Position numbers and translations under genes: made by a program. Under the pieces are notes generated by a model. That model had not been told where the DNA came from, did no database searches, and saw nothing but the letters and a program-made list of their open reading frames with translations. Source: Ilyomonas sp965214235 (GTDB lineage Bacteria; Bacteroidota; Bacteroidia; Chitinophagales; Chitinophagaceae). Taken from it: a stretch of DNA of 64,000 nt. The stretch is taken from positions 62,001-126,000 of the forward strand of contig CBDCBH010000001.1 of the NCBI GenBank assembly GCA_965214235.1. Direction: 5' to 3'. Positions within the stretch are counted from its first letter, which is position 1. The number at the start of each line of letters is the position of its first letter. This document shows, in pieces, positions 31,067 through 40,473 of this stretch.

Positions 31067-31741
31067 ATGGATGTAAAAATTGAAGAGAGCTGGAAAGAAG
31101 TATTGAAAGATGAGTTTGAAAAGCCTTATTTCGGACAAATTACCGCGCATTTAAAAACCGAAAGAGCCACCAAAGCCACTATTTATCCACCAGGTTCGCT
31201 CATCTTCAACGCGTTTAACACCACGCCATTTGATGACGTAAAAATTGTGCTGCTGGGGCAAGATCCCTATCATGGCCAAGGGCAGGCAATGGGCTTAAGC
31301 TTTTCAGTTCCCGATGGTATAAAACCGCCGCCATCTTTGGAAAATATTTTTAAAGAACTGCATACCGATATTGGTATGGCGATACCCGAAACCGGCAACC
31401 TTACCAAATGGGCGCAACAGGGTGTGTTTTTATTAAACGCCATTCTTACGGTAAGAGCCAAAGAGCCTGCTTCTCATCAAAAAATAGGCTGGCAGGAGTT
31501 TACCAATAAAGTAATTCAGGTACTCTCCGATAAAAAAAAAGGCGTTGTGTTTATGCTGTGGGGAAAGTTTGCGCAGGATAAGCAAGTGCTGATTGATGAA
31601 ACCAAACACTTTGTTTTGAAAGCAGCGCATCCATCGCCGTTCAGTGCTGATAAAGGATTTTTTGGATGCAAACATTTCAGTAAAGCGAACGATCTATTAA
31701 GCAAACAAGGTAAGGATCCGATTGACTGGAGTTTGCCGTAA
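31067..31741 (+). CDS. ung: Uracil-DNA glycosylase, family 1
   Basis: 224 residues from the ATG at 31067; an upstream TTG at 31046 is less likely. The water-activating motif GQDPYHGQ has Asp66, and the C-terminal HPSPFSADKGFFGC supplies the catalytic His and minor-groove loop. NAILTVRAKEPASH, between them, carries the uracil-binding residues. It removes uracil from DNA as the first step of base-excision repair. Full length; chromosomal housekeeping gene marking the end of the accessory island. Confidence 0.97.
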   Translation: MDVKIEESWKEVLKDEFEKPYFGQITAHLKTERATKATIYPPGSLIFNAFNTTPFDDVKIVLLGQDPYHGQGQAMGLSFSVPDGIKPPPSLENIFKELHTDIGMAIPETGNLTKWAQQGVFLLNAILTVRAKEPASHQKIGWQEFTNKVIQVLSDKKKGVVFMLWGKFAQDKQVLIDETKHFVLKAAHPSPFSADKGFFGCKHFSKANDLLSKQGKDPIDWSLP

Positions 31742-31808
31742 TAATAATTCTCTTCTATTGTTTTCATTAAAATACAGTAAAACAAAACGTATTGCTTGCC
31801 TCTTCATA

Positions 31809-31950
31809 GTAGTGTTCTAAAATGTATGATGGAAACACATAGACACATTAGAACCATAGGTTTCACATAGATGTTCTGTGTGCTTTCTTATCTATGTTCT
31901 TAGAATACTACTCTGGTACAGAAATGTCATCATACATTCTGCAACACTAC
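31809..31950. repeat. Inverted-repeat element of about 142 bp
   Basis: GTAGTGTTCTAAAATGTATGA, then TG (31809-31831), pairs with CATCATACATTCTGCAACAC, then TAC (31928-31950), at about 19 of 23 positions. The interior has weaker inverted pieces (ACATAGA/TCTATGT). No coding. The remaining DNA of 31742-32103 shows nothing further. Confidence 0.65.
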
Positions 31951-32103
31951 CGCTTTTGATTTTATACAACAGCAAGGCAAATCAGCAATGAAGTCATTTG
32001 TTTTTATTTTTTTTCAAAATATCAATAAAAACAAATCAAAAATTTATAAGAGAAGATAGACTGATGTTGTAAATGCTCGTTTTGTAAGCTGCTTTTCTAT
32101 TTT

Positions 32104-33432
32104 TTATAAATCAATTTGCTTTTTTGAAGACGATAACAAGTGCATAATAAGCCAGGCAGTTATGTATGCTAAACCGCAAATAAAAAACATAATAAAATAG
32201 CCTGTTTGCAAGTGGTTGATGGCTTTGTAATGATTAAACAATTTGCCTGCTACACCCGCAATTAAAATGCCTCCTAATGCGCCTGCCATGCCACCAATGC
32301 CAGTTACGCTTGCTGTAACTTTTTTAGGAAACACATCGCTTACAGTTGTGTAAATGTTTGCGCTCCAGGCCTGGTGCGCCGAAGCTGCCAACCCAATAAT
32401 GATAACAGCCAGCCATAGATTGATACTGCCAAAATATTGCGTTGTCATCACCGGTAAAGCGCACAACGCATATAGCAGCATACTGCTTTTACGTGCCTTA
32501 AAAACTGTCCATCCTTTTTTTATTAAGCGTAACGGCAGCCAGCCGCCGCCAATGCTGCCAATGGCTGCCATAGTATAAACCAATGCTACGGGCAGCGCAA
32601 TGGCTGTGCCTTCCATGCTATACTGCGCTTTTAAAAATGCAGGCAGCCAAAAGAGGTAAAACCACCAAACAGGGTCGGTTAAAAATTTACCTAACACATA
32701 CACCCATGTTTGCCGGAACGTTAAAAGCCGCAACCAGCTTGTGTTTTGAGTGTTTTCGTTTGCAGAAAGAACTTCACTATCGCTGTGTATGTATTCATAC
32801 TCGGCTTTACTTAATTGTTTATGCTGATGAGGCATTTTATAAATCATCAACCAAAAAAATAACCACACAAAACCAACCGAACCTGTGATGATAAATGCCC
32901 ATTGCCAGCCCCATTTTTCTGCAATAAAAGGCACGGTAAGCGGTGCGATAATAGCACCCATGTTGGCTCCCGAATTAAAGATGCCGGTTGCCAAAGCGCG
33001 TTCTTTTTTGGGGAACCATTCGGCTACTGTTTTAATGGCGGAAGGAAAATTACCTGCTTCCGTTATGCCTAAAAAAGAACGTGCTGTGATGAAACCTGCT
33101 GTGCTGTTTACAAGCGCATGACCAATTGATGCCACGCTCCATAATGCAATAGACAAACCATACCCAATGCGCGTTCCCAGCTTGTCAATCAGTCTTCCGA
33201 CACCGGCAAGACCAATGGCATAAGAAATTTGAAATGCAATTACTATGTTGGCATAATCTTCTTCAGACCAGTTAAAATCTTTTTCGAGATATGATTTCAA
33301 TAAGCTGATTGCGGCTCTGTCAAGATAGTTAATTGTAGTTGCAAAAAAGATAAGAGCGCAAACCGTCCAGCGGTAATTACCTATGCTTTTTTGTATTGAT
33401 GATGTTGCTATATGGCTTTTGGTTTCAATCAT
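32104..33432 (-). CDS. MFS transporter, hexuronate (ExuT) type
   Basis: 442 residues with 12 predicted membrane helices. Family marks: INYLDRAAISLL in helix 1, GRLIDKLGTRIGYG in the 2-3 loop, SFLGITEAGNFPSAIKTVAEWFPKKERALATGIFNSGANMGA (split by a helix) typical of the anion:cation symporter/hexuronate group. It would bring glucuronate or galacturonate across the inner membrane with protons. It is last in the uronate gene cluster, downstream of eda. Confidence 0.88.
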   Translation of the reverse strand: MIETKSHIATSSIQKSIGNYRWTVCALIFFATTINYLDRAAISLLKSYLEKDFNWSEEDYANIVIAFQISYAIGLAGVGRLIDKLGTRIGYGLSIALWSVASIGHALVNSTAGFITARSFLGITEAGNFPSAIKTVAEWFPKKERALATGIFNSGANMGAIIAPLTVPFIAEKWGWQWAFIITGSVGFVWLFFWLMIYKMPHQHKQLSKAEYEYIHSDSEVLSANENTQNTSWLRLLTFRQTWVYVLGKFLTDPVWWFYLFWLPAFLKAQYSMEGTAIALPVALVYTMAAIGSIGGGWLPLRLIKKGWTVFKARKSSMLLYALCALPVMTTQYFGSINLWLAVIIIGLAASAHQAWSANIYTTVSDVFPKKVTASVTGIGGMAGALGGILIAGVAGKLFNHYKAINHLQTGYFIMFFICGLAYITAWLIMHLLSSSKKQIDL

Positions 33433-33606
33433 TTTTTACTTGACATAAACTCGTCGGAGACAAGGAAGAACATAATAGTTGCGAAGTCTGAAGACTTGGC
33501 ATAGCAAAACTTCATCCTGTTACAGACCTGGCTAAACAAAAAGATCAGGGCAAACTCTTTTTACTCTTTTAACTATTTTGTTTGTCGCAAAAAGCTTCAA
33601 TAAAAA

Positions 33607-34269
33607 TCATCTTCTCAATCGTTTTACAATCTCTATCGCTTCTTTTGTTTTTACTTCAATTGCTGCATAATCTTTCCTGTTTAATACATCTTTGCTAATC
33701 ACTTTGCTGCCTAAACCAACTGCACAAACGCCGGCTGCAAACCATGCACCGATGTTCTCTTCGGTTACTTCAACTCCGCCGGTTGGCATAAATAAAAGTT
33801 GGGGGAAAATTTCTTTAATTGCCGACACATAAGAAGCGCCCAGCAAACTACCCGGAAATAGTTTTACAAGCCTTGCCTTGTATTCTTCCGCCAATATAAT
33901 TTCAGTAGGAGTGAGGCAGCCCGGAACCCAGGCAATACCATATTCTTTTGCAACATTGGCAACGGCAGGAACCATACCCGGACATACAATAAAATCGGCA
34001 CCGGCAGCAGCAAACAACTTTGCCTCCTGCCCATTTTTTATAGTGCCAATTCCTACTTGCATGTGCGGTAATTCTTCTTTACAAAATTGTTTTAAGACTT
34101 TGAAATTCTGATGAGCATTTACGCCGCGGTTGGTATATTCAATTGCGCTACAACCCGCACGGGACAAAGCTTTTAGCACTTCGACAGATGTTTGTTCGTC
34201 ATCATCGTAATACAATGGCAGCACACCTTGCTGTTGAATTATTTCTATAATGTTATCGATTACCGGCAT
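33607..34269 (-). CDS. eda: KDPG aldolase (2-dehydro-3-deoxyphosphogluconate aldolase)
   Basis: 220 residues, complete TIM barrel. The Schiff-base Lys is in RLVKLFPGSLLG, and FMPTGGVEVTEENIGAWFAAG is the phosphate-binding loop. It splits KDPG to pyruvate and glyceraldehyde 3-phosphate in the cytoplasm, the last step of uronate catabolism. Its start overlaps the end of the kinase gene by 10 bp, so the two are coupled. Confidence 0.93.
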   Translation of the reverse strand: MPVIDNIIEIIQQQGVLPLYYDDDEQTSVEVLKALSRAGCSAIEYTNRGVNAHQNFKVLKQFCKEELPHMQVGIGTIKNGQEAKLFAAAGADFIVCPGMVPAVANVAKEYGIAWVPGCLTPTEIILAEEYKARLVKLFPGSLLGASYVSAIKEIFPQLLFMPTGGVEVTEENIGAWFAAGVCAVGLGSKVISKDVLNRKDYAAIEVKTKEAIEIVKRLRR

Positions 34270-35273
34270 ACAAATTTATTGATGGTATTCATTACCTCTG
34301 TTGCTGTTTGCTTTGTACTGTCGCCTGTTTCGTGCAGCTTGCCAAAAGCTGCGGCTGCTGCGAAATCAACAATGTTTTGTAAGGTTTGTTTTTGTTGCAA
34401 TCCATAAAGTAAACCTGCCATAAAACAATCGCCGCTGCCGGCTTTATCCTTTATTTTTTTACTGCAAAATTCTTTCGATGCAAATTGATTTTCTTTTGTA
34501 TTTATCGTACCCAAATATTGGATACCATCTTCTTCATCAAAACGAAAAGTTTGCGCTACAAGGTTGCAGTTTTTATGTCGCCGCATAATGTGATGAGCCG
34601 TTTGCGAAGCATGTTGAAAATAATTTTTTTCAGCATGAACATTTGCGTTAACCGGAATGTTTAATAAGGATTCTGCACTCCATAAATTGCCCATAATAAT
34701 ACTACAATAATCAACCAGTTCAGGCATTACATCAGCCGGTTGTTTCCCCCATTGCCATAACTTTGCGCGATGGTTTAAATCAACCGAAATGATGATGCCT
34801 TTTGTTTTTGCTGCATTTAAAGCTTCTTTACAAACGGCAACTAAATTCTCGTTTAATGCAGGTGTAATGGCACTAAAATGAAACCAGCTTGCCTCGTGCA
34901 AAACTTCATCCCAATTTATCATGCCAGGCTGCAGTTGTGCGAATGAAGAATGGGCACGATCGTAAATAACGGTTGCATGTTTTAAATCGCTTCCCTGCGC
35001 CATGTAATAAGCTCCGATGCGATTGCCGTGATGATAAATTTGACTATCATCAATTCCTTTTTGTTTTAGATACTGGTGTATGTTATTTGATAGTAAATTA
35101 TCAGGCAAAGAAGTAATATAGTTTACAGGCATATTCCAATTTGCTAATGCAGTTGCCACATTCAGTTCAGAACCGCCAATGAAAACAGGCATACTTTGGT
35201 TGTTAATCCAGTTGCCTTCTGCATCGGGCGAGAAGCGCAGCAACAATTCTCCAAAGCAAACAATTTTATTCAT
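34260..35273 (-). CDS. kdgK: 2-keto-3-deoxygluconate kinase (PfkB family)
   Basis: 337 residues. N-terminal GELLLRFSPDAEGNW and the GGSELNVATALANW substrate loop are typical of KDG kinases. The catalytic GAGD-type motif appears as KAGSGDCFMAGLLYG. It phosphorylates KDG to KDPG, feeding the aldolase encoded next. The start overlaps the uxaC end by 8 bp. Substrate assignment rests on the pathway neighbours; other sugar kinases of this family look alike. Confidence 0.85.
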   Translation of the reverse strand: MNKIVCFGELLLRFSPDAEGNWINNQSMPVFIGGSELNVATALANWNMPVNYITSLPDNLLSNNIHQYLKQKGIDDSQIYHHGNRIGAYYMAQGSDLKHATVIYDRAHSSFAQLQPGMINWDEVLHEASWFHFSAITPALNENLVAVCKEALNAAKTKGIIISVDLNHRAKLWQWGKQPADVMPELVDYCSIIMGNLWSAESLLNIPVNANVHAEKNYFQHASQTAHHIMRRHKNCNLVAQTFRFDEEDGIQYLGTINTKENQFASKEFCSKKIKDKAGSGDCFMAGLLYGLQQKQTLQNIVDFAAAAAFGKLHETGDSTKQTATEVMNTINKFVCR

Positions 35274-36714
35274 GCGTTGTAGTAAAGGGTTGTGTGATGG
35301 CTTTGTTTTTTATTGCAAAGCCGAAGTAATTTTCTGCATTATTATAAAAAATATCCTGAATGATTTTTCCTGTCCATTCAACATCATCCGGCAGTTCGCC
35401 ATTTTCTATTTCTTCGCCAAGTAAATTGCAAAGAATCCGCCTGAAATATTCATGCCTTGGATATGATAAAAAACTTCTTGAATCGGTTAGCATACCAATG
35501 AAGCCCGACAGCAAACCGGCGTTAGATAATGTGTTCAATTGCTTTGTTATACCATCTTTCTGATCTAAAAACCACCAGGCCGATCCCCATTGCATTTTGC
35601 CTCTAACTGAGCCGTCGTTAAAGTTGCCAGTCAGGGTTGCCATCACTTCGTTATCGGCTGGGTTAAGGTTGTACAAAATGGTTTTCGCCAGTTTGTTTTT
35701 ACTATCTAATTTATCAAAAAAACGGGATAATGATTTCGCTTGCGGAATGTCGCCGATTGAATCCCAGCCAGTATCTGCGCCTAATGTTTTCATCATGCGC
35801 GAATTGTTATTGCGCAAGGCGCCCAAATGATATTGCTGCACCCAATTTTTCTCGAAATCCCATTCCGCTACATATAAAAGCATTGCACTTTTAAATTTGC
35901 GTTGCTGCTCTACTGAAATGTTGTTGCCCCGCCGTAGTTGATTGAATATAAAACGGATGTCATTATCACTAAAATCATCTGCATACATTTCTTCCAAACC
36001 ATGATCGGAAATACAGCAACCAATACTTAAAAAAAAATCATGTCGGCTTTTTAAAGCGGTAAGATAATCATCAAAAGAAACAACAGAAGTATTGGTAACT
36101 GCTTCTAATTTTTCAATATAAAAATTAAATGCCTGCGCATCGCTTACATCCATCGCTTTGTCCGGACGAAATGCAGGCAGCACACTGATTTCAAAGCTAT
36201 CATCTTTAATTTTTTGATGATGTTCCAACGTATCAGTTGGGTCATCGGTTGTGCATACGATCTTTACATTCATACGGCGCAGAAGGTTGCGAACGGAATA
36301 CTCTTTTGTTCTTAGCTTTTGAGAGCATTCGTTGTATATTTTTTCGGCTGTTTCAGGGTTCAATATATCATAAATATCAAAGTATCGTTGCAGTTCCAAA
36401 TGCGTCCAATGATACAGCGGATTGCGCAGTGTGTAAGGCACCGTAGCTGCCCATTGTGTAAACTTTTCCCAATCGCTGGCATTGCCTGTTATATACTTTT
36501 CTTTTACTCCATTTGTGCGCATTGCACGCCACTTGTAATGATCGCCATACAGCCATGCCTGCGTAAGGTTATCAAACTGTATATCATCGGCTATTTGCTG
36601 AGGCGAAAGATGGCAGTGATAATCTATAACCGGCATCGGCGCAGCATACTCGTGATACAGTTGCTGCGCCGTTTTATTATACAGTAAAAAATTATTATCA
36701 AGAAATGAATTCAT
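35266..36714 (-). CDS. uxaC: Glucuronate (uronate) isomerase
   Basis: 482 residues from the ATG at 36714 (MNSFLDNNFLLYNKTAQQL), the usual start for the family; an ATG 21 bp earlier is possible. The metal-dependent amidohydrolase-like barrel has VIDYHCHLSPQQIADD, CTTDDPTDTLEHHQ and later YPRHEYFRRILCN. It converts glucuronate to fructuronate and galacturonate to tagaturonate in the cytoplasm. Preceded on the transcript by a hairpin (36738-36769). Confidence 0.96.
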   Translation of the reverse strand: MNSFLDNNFLLYNKTAQQLYHEYAAPMPVIDYHCHLSPQQIADDIQFDNLTQAWLYGDHYKWRAMRTNGVKEKYITGNASDWEKFTQWAATVPYTLRNPLYHWTHLELQRYFDIYDILNPETAEKIYNECSQKLRTKEYSVRNLLRRMNVKIVCTTDDPTDTLEHHQKIKDDSFEISVLPAFRPDKAMDVSDAQAFNFYIEKLEAVTNTSVVSFDDYLTALKSRHDFFLSIGCCISDHGLEEMYADDFSDNDIRFIFNQLRRGNNISVEQQRKFKSAMLLYVAEWDFEKNWVQQYHLGALRNNNSRMMKTLGADTGWDSIGDIPQAKSLSRFFDKLDSKNKLAKTILYNLNPADNEVMATLTGNFNDGSVRGKMQWGSAWWFLDQKDGITKQLNTLSNAGLLSGFIGMLTDSRSFLSYPRHEYFRRILCNLLGEEIENGELPDDVEWTGKIIQDIFYNNAENYFGFAIKNKAITQPFTTTHE

Positions 36715-36737
36715 ATTGATTGATGTTGACCTCATCC

Positions 36738-36769
36738 CTAATCCTTCTCTATTTATGGAGAAGGGTTAG
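36738..36769. other. Intercistronic hairpin between uxaB and uxaC
   Basis: CTAATCCTTCTC, 8-nt loop, GAGAAGGGTTAG: an 11 of 12 bp stem in the 86-bp gap. No U-run, so more likely a messenger-processing or REP-like hairpin than a terminator. Confidence 0.55.
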
Positions 36770-36800
36770 CGCAATTAAAATGAAGTACGATTTTTAAATT

Positions 36801-38309
36801 CTAATTAATCAATTTATACAAAGCATCACCTGATAATAACTGATGTAAAAACAAACTTACTTCTGTTTTGAAATGCGGTATCATCGTTAGGTTTTCATTC
36901 CAAAAATCAATATCAGCAAGTGCTTGCAAAATTACTTCTTCAACATTACCTTTTTGCCATAGTAAATAAAATTTTTCAGCTTCATTATCCTGAATGATAT
37001 ATTCGTGTTTGTTTGTTTCGCCATAGTATAAATTGCCTTTTATATTGGTTGATTTCATAAACAGCAAATAAGCGGCAAAGCCAAGAGCCATGCGGGTTTT
37101 TATACCCTTTGCGTGTGCATAAAATTGAATTATTAACGGTACGCAACGCTGCTTCATTTTGTTGGTATATTGCATTATAATGGCAAGCCATTGATGCTGA
37201 ATAAAAGGGTTGGCAAAACGATCAATAACACCTTTTGCAAACGCTTCCGCTTCTTCTTTTTTTATGTTCTCATCAACAATGCAGGGAATAATTTCTTCAA
37301 ATAATAATCCGGTAATAAACTGATGAAACGCTTTGTTTTGCATCGCTTCATTTACGGTAGTAAAGCCGCACAAAAAAGCCAGCCCGCAACTGAAAGTATG
37401 TGTTGCATTCAGCAACCGTAATTTCAGCTCTCTGTACTTTTGAATATTGTGTGTGAGGATCACATTTTTATCTGCCTTGCTAAATGATAACAATTGCTTC
37501 GTGCGTTCGCTTTTTGTTTCAATTGCCCATAAGTTATACGGTTCACTCATAATGGCTAATTCATCGGTAAAACCAAAGTTTGTTTTTATTGCATTTTTAT
37601 CTTGTTGAGATAAAGCGCCGGGCACAATTCTATCCACTAAAGAATTGCACCAATCGTTCGCATTTTCTAACCAGGCAACAAATGATGGTTCAAGATGATT
37701 CAACCTTGCAAGTTCAACCACAATAGCTTTTAATTTCTTTCCGTTATCAACAAGTAATTCAGTTGGAATGATAGCCATTCCGCTTTCCTCGCTACCACGA
37801 AAAACCTGGTAACGCTCGTATAAAAAAGTTAATAATTTACCGGGAAATGATTGCGGCGGTGAGTCTGTAATTTTATCGCTTTTAAGTAAAGTAATACCAA
37901 CTTCGGTAGTATTGGAAAAGATGATTTGCAATTGCGGATTGTGTGCGCACCGCAATATATCCTGCCAGTTATTGTTGGCATTGATAACACGGCTGATCGC
38001 TGCATTAATAATATAGTTTTCTTTTACTTCATTTTCTTCAATGCCTTTAATGCAATGTGTGTATAAATTATCCTGTTCTGCAAACTCATTGATGCTTCCG
38101 TTACCGGTTGATTTTACCACAATAATACGCCCGTTAAAAATGCCTTCGTTATTGGCTTTGTTAATGTAATAATCGGGCAAGCCGCGAAGCAAAACACCTG
38201 TACCGAATTGTAATATTTTTTCAGGGAGTTGCCATACTTTTTCGGAAGGCAGCTGAATACTTTTTTTTGAATGTAAAGACGATACTATTTGCTTACCAAG
38301 CTGCATCAT
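36801..38309 (-). CDS. uxaB: Tagaturonate reductase (altronate oxidoreductase)
   Basis: 502 residues, a polyol-specific long-chain dehydrogenase. VWQLPEKILQFGTGVLLRGL and PDYYINKANNEGIFNGRIIV form the NAD-binding start typical of UxaB, and LRLLNATHTFSCGLAFLCGF is the catalytic region with Lys/Asn/His residues. It reduces tagaturonate to D-altronate with NADH. The match to UxaB rather than fructuronate reductase UxuB is by overall pattern. Confidence 0.9.
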   Translation of the reverse strand: MMQLGKQIVSSLHSKKSIQLPSEKVWQLPEKILQFGTGVLLRGLPDYYINKANNEGIFNGRIIVVKSTGNGSINEFAEQDNLYTHCIKGIEENEVKENYIINAAISRVINANNNWQDILRCAHNPQLQIIFSNTTEVGITLLKSDKITDSPPQSFPGKLLTFLYERYQVFRGSEESGMAIIPTELLVDNGKKLKAIVVELARLNHLEPSFVAWLENANDWCNSLVDRIVPGALSQQDKNAIKTNFGFTDELAIMSEPYNLWAIETKSERTKQLLSFSKADKNVILTHNIQKYRELKLRLLNATHTFSCGLAFLCGFTTVNEAMQNKAFHQFITGLLFEEIIPCIVDENIKKEEAEAFAKGVIDRFANPFIQHQWLAIIMQYTNKMKQRCVPLIIQFYAHAKGIKTRMALGFAAYLLFMKSTNIKGNLYYGETNKHEYIIQDNEAEKFYLLWQKGNVEEVILQALADIDFWNENLTMIPHFKTEVSLFLHQLLSGDALYKLIN

Positions 38310-38395
38310 AACGGTTATTTAGAACAAAAAAGAAGAATATTTTCAATCCTGTAATGATACAAAGTAAGATGATTTTTTACTATATTTTCTTCAAC

Positions 38396-40354
38396 TCAGT
38401 TACTTATTAATGTGGCATAACTCTCGGTAGGTAAAGTGCATTTCGCTTGTCCGTTTGTTACAATCACTTCGCTTTGTTTCATGCTTAATTCTTTACTTGT
38501 AACAAGCATTTTTAATCGCTTCACACTGTAAGGTAAACCAGTAATAACTGCTGTTCTTGTAGCCCCATCGTTTACTATATGAATGGCATAAACATGCTTC
38601 GTATTATTGCCTTGCGCAGCGCATGAAATATAAGGTTTATCGGTTGAAATTGGCATTGCTGATAAGTCTTTGGGTATTGACGCCAGTTGCTTTAAATTCC
38701 AGAACCGCTGACCCGGATGCAACGAATCGGTATTACCAAAAATGCCTCCGCCAATTAATGGCGAGTAATCGGCTGTTAGCTGCCATTGCAGGATGGTTAA
38801 CGGTTGACAAATTGCCATCAATCTTGTATATAAATTGATTTCTTTTACTGCATACGTCTGCTCCTGAAAGATGGCCGGATACGCCCATGCAGCCGCATCA
38901 ATACTACCTTCGCCAACTATTAATGGCAGCTTCATTTGAGCAGCGGCATCAGCCCATTTTTGTAATGTTTCTGTTTCCCAGCCGCGCCAGGAATGAAAAG
39001 AAATTGCGCCGATGAAAGGATGTGTAGCCGCGTCCTTCATAGCAGGATAAATAAATGAGTAAGTAGTTGCATCAGAGTTATCGCCCAGCAACATTTTGGT
39101 TTTTAATCCGCGCGATTGGAGATAACCACCCAAGCCTTTAATCAATTGCGCATGTTCTTCTCCTGTCTGTCGAATATTAATGCCCAGATCGGATTCATTA
39201 AAAGAAAACAAGCTTACTTCTACAGCATATTCATCTTTCAGGTAACTGATGTAATCAGCAATGGATTTATAAATGGTTTGCATATTGGCAGTATCAAGTG
39301 GATTGCCCCAGGGATCACCGGGCAGGCGATGCCAGCGCAGTTCGCCGGTAATTGCCCAACGCGGTGCCGACCATGCAGTTAGAATAACCGGAATGCCCAT
39401 TTTATAAAGCCTTGCTGCCATTTCCATCGATTCTTTTACATGCGGATGCAGCTTGCCTGCTTTTGCCGAATCAATCGGGTTGCTGTCTTTCACCGGTTGC
39501 CACAATTGAAACGGCATTTCTACGCGCCCCCAGGCAACCCGCATATTTTGTAAACAATAATCAATGACCTGCGGATCGGTCTTGGGATTTTGCAAACGAA
39601 AATTACCTCCGAAACCAGTGAAGGTTCTGCCTGTATCCTTTGCATTGATATGAAGAGTTATTAGGCTTTTGTCAACTATTCCTGAAGCTTTAATCATAAA
39701 TGAAACATCGCCGGTTTGCCCGTTTTGTATGGCACCTTGCTGAAGCGGAATATATAGCTGAATGATGCTGCCATTTTTATCATTTCCTTTTTTTATCACT
39801 ACTTGCATGGCTTTATCAAATACAACTTGAAGCGTTTTTTTAGCACTCGTTATTTTGATGCCATTTGCACTTGCCTGAAGGTCATTATTTATACCGGCTA
39901 TCTTGTATTCAGGAGCCGTCTTTGATTGCAAACCTGTTAATATGATATTTCCTTTTGCAAAGTCGGCTTCCGGTAATGAGAGGTTAAAAAATAGCCGGGC
40001 AGAATCTGTATTTTTCTTAGCAGTAAACTGCACATTTACTTTTGCTATACTTTTTGCAATGTTTTCTTCAACAGTTTGCGTAAAATAGAAACTATCTATA
40101 TTCGTGATCACAATCTGCTTGTTTCCTTCACGTGCATATTTGGGGCGCTGACGTTCTAAGGCGGTTGCATTTGTTTTTAATCCATTGTTACTTACTACCT
40201 GTAAGCTGCTTTCAAATCCAATTAATTGTCCCTGTACGCGAATTCCTTTTATGTTGCCCCAAGGTTCCACTTCCGTTTGGCAATACATTTTTGTATTTGA
40301 GAAAAAGATGGCGATAGTTATTATTGTAATTGATTGAAGAATTTTTAATAACAT
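38396..40354 (-). CDS. GH30-like glycoside hydrolase
   Basis: 652 residues with a signal sequence (LLKILQSITIITIAIFFSN). The first about 230 residues form a beta-rich domain (PWGNIKGIRVQGQLIGFESS). The clan-A TIM barrel follows from TFTGFGGNFRLQ (about 245). The predicted acid/base is Glu387 (SFNESD) and the nucleophile Glu482 (LIVGEGSID). A C-terminal beta domain ends the protein. GH30 enzymes cut xylan, galactan or glucan chains; with uronate genes around it a uronic-acid-bearing glycan is likely but not proven. Confidence 0.82.
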   Translation of the reverse strand: MLLKILQSITIITIAIFFSNTKMYCQTEVEPWGNIKGIRVQGQLIGFESSLQVVSNNGLKTNATALERQRPKYAREGNKQIVITNIDSFYFTQTVEENIAKSIAKVNVQFTAKKNTDSARLFFNLSLPEADFAKGNIILTGLQSKTAPEYKIAGINNDLQASANGIKITSAKKTLQVVFDKAMQVVIKKGNDKNGSIIQLYIPLQQGAIQNGQTGDVSFMIKASGIVDKSLITLHINAKDTGRTFTGFGGNFRLQNPKTDPQVIDYCLQNMRVAWGRVEMPFQLWQPVKDSNPIDSAKAGKLHPHVKESMEMAARLYKMGIPVILTAWSAPRWAITGELRWHRLPGDPWGNPLDTANMQTIYKSIADYISYLKDEYAVEVSLFSFNESDLGINIRQTGEEHAQLIKGLGGYLQSRGLKTKMLLGDNSDATTYSFIYPAMKDAATHPFIGAISFHSWRGWETETLQKWADAAAQMKLPLIVGEGSIDAAAWAYPAIFQEQTYAVKEINLYTRLMAICQPLTILQWQLTADYSPLIGGGIFGNTDSLHPGQRFWNLKQLASIPKDLSAMPISTDKPYISCAAQGNNTKHVYAIHIVNDGATRTAVITGLPYSVKRLKMLVTSKELSMKQSEVIVTNGQAKCTLPTESYATLISN

Positions 40355-40405
40355 GGCTTACTGTTTTTATTTAGCGTTTAATGAATGCACCTCTCTGGTT
40401 GTTAA

Positions 40406-40443
40406 TAAAGAAAGGCTTTGTATAATTACAAAGCCTTTCTTTA
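40406..40443 (-). terminator. Perfect 17-bp hairpin after susD-like gene
   Basis: TAAAGAAAGGCTTTGTA, loop TAAT, then the exact inverse ending TTTCTTTA. It lies 31 bp beyond the susD-like stop and 52 bp before the GH30 start, so it may end or attenuate the SusCD transcript. Confidence 0.75.
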
Positions 40444-40473
40444 AAGATAAAATATTAAATGAATAATCTTGAA

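Noticed and set aside
40406..40443. Riboswitch upstream of the GH30 gene
   Set aside because: A single perfect stem with a 4-nt loop and no further conserved structure; a terminator explains it.
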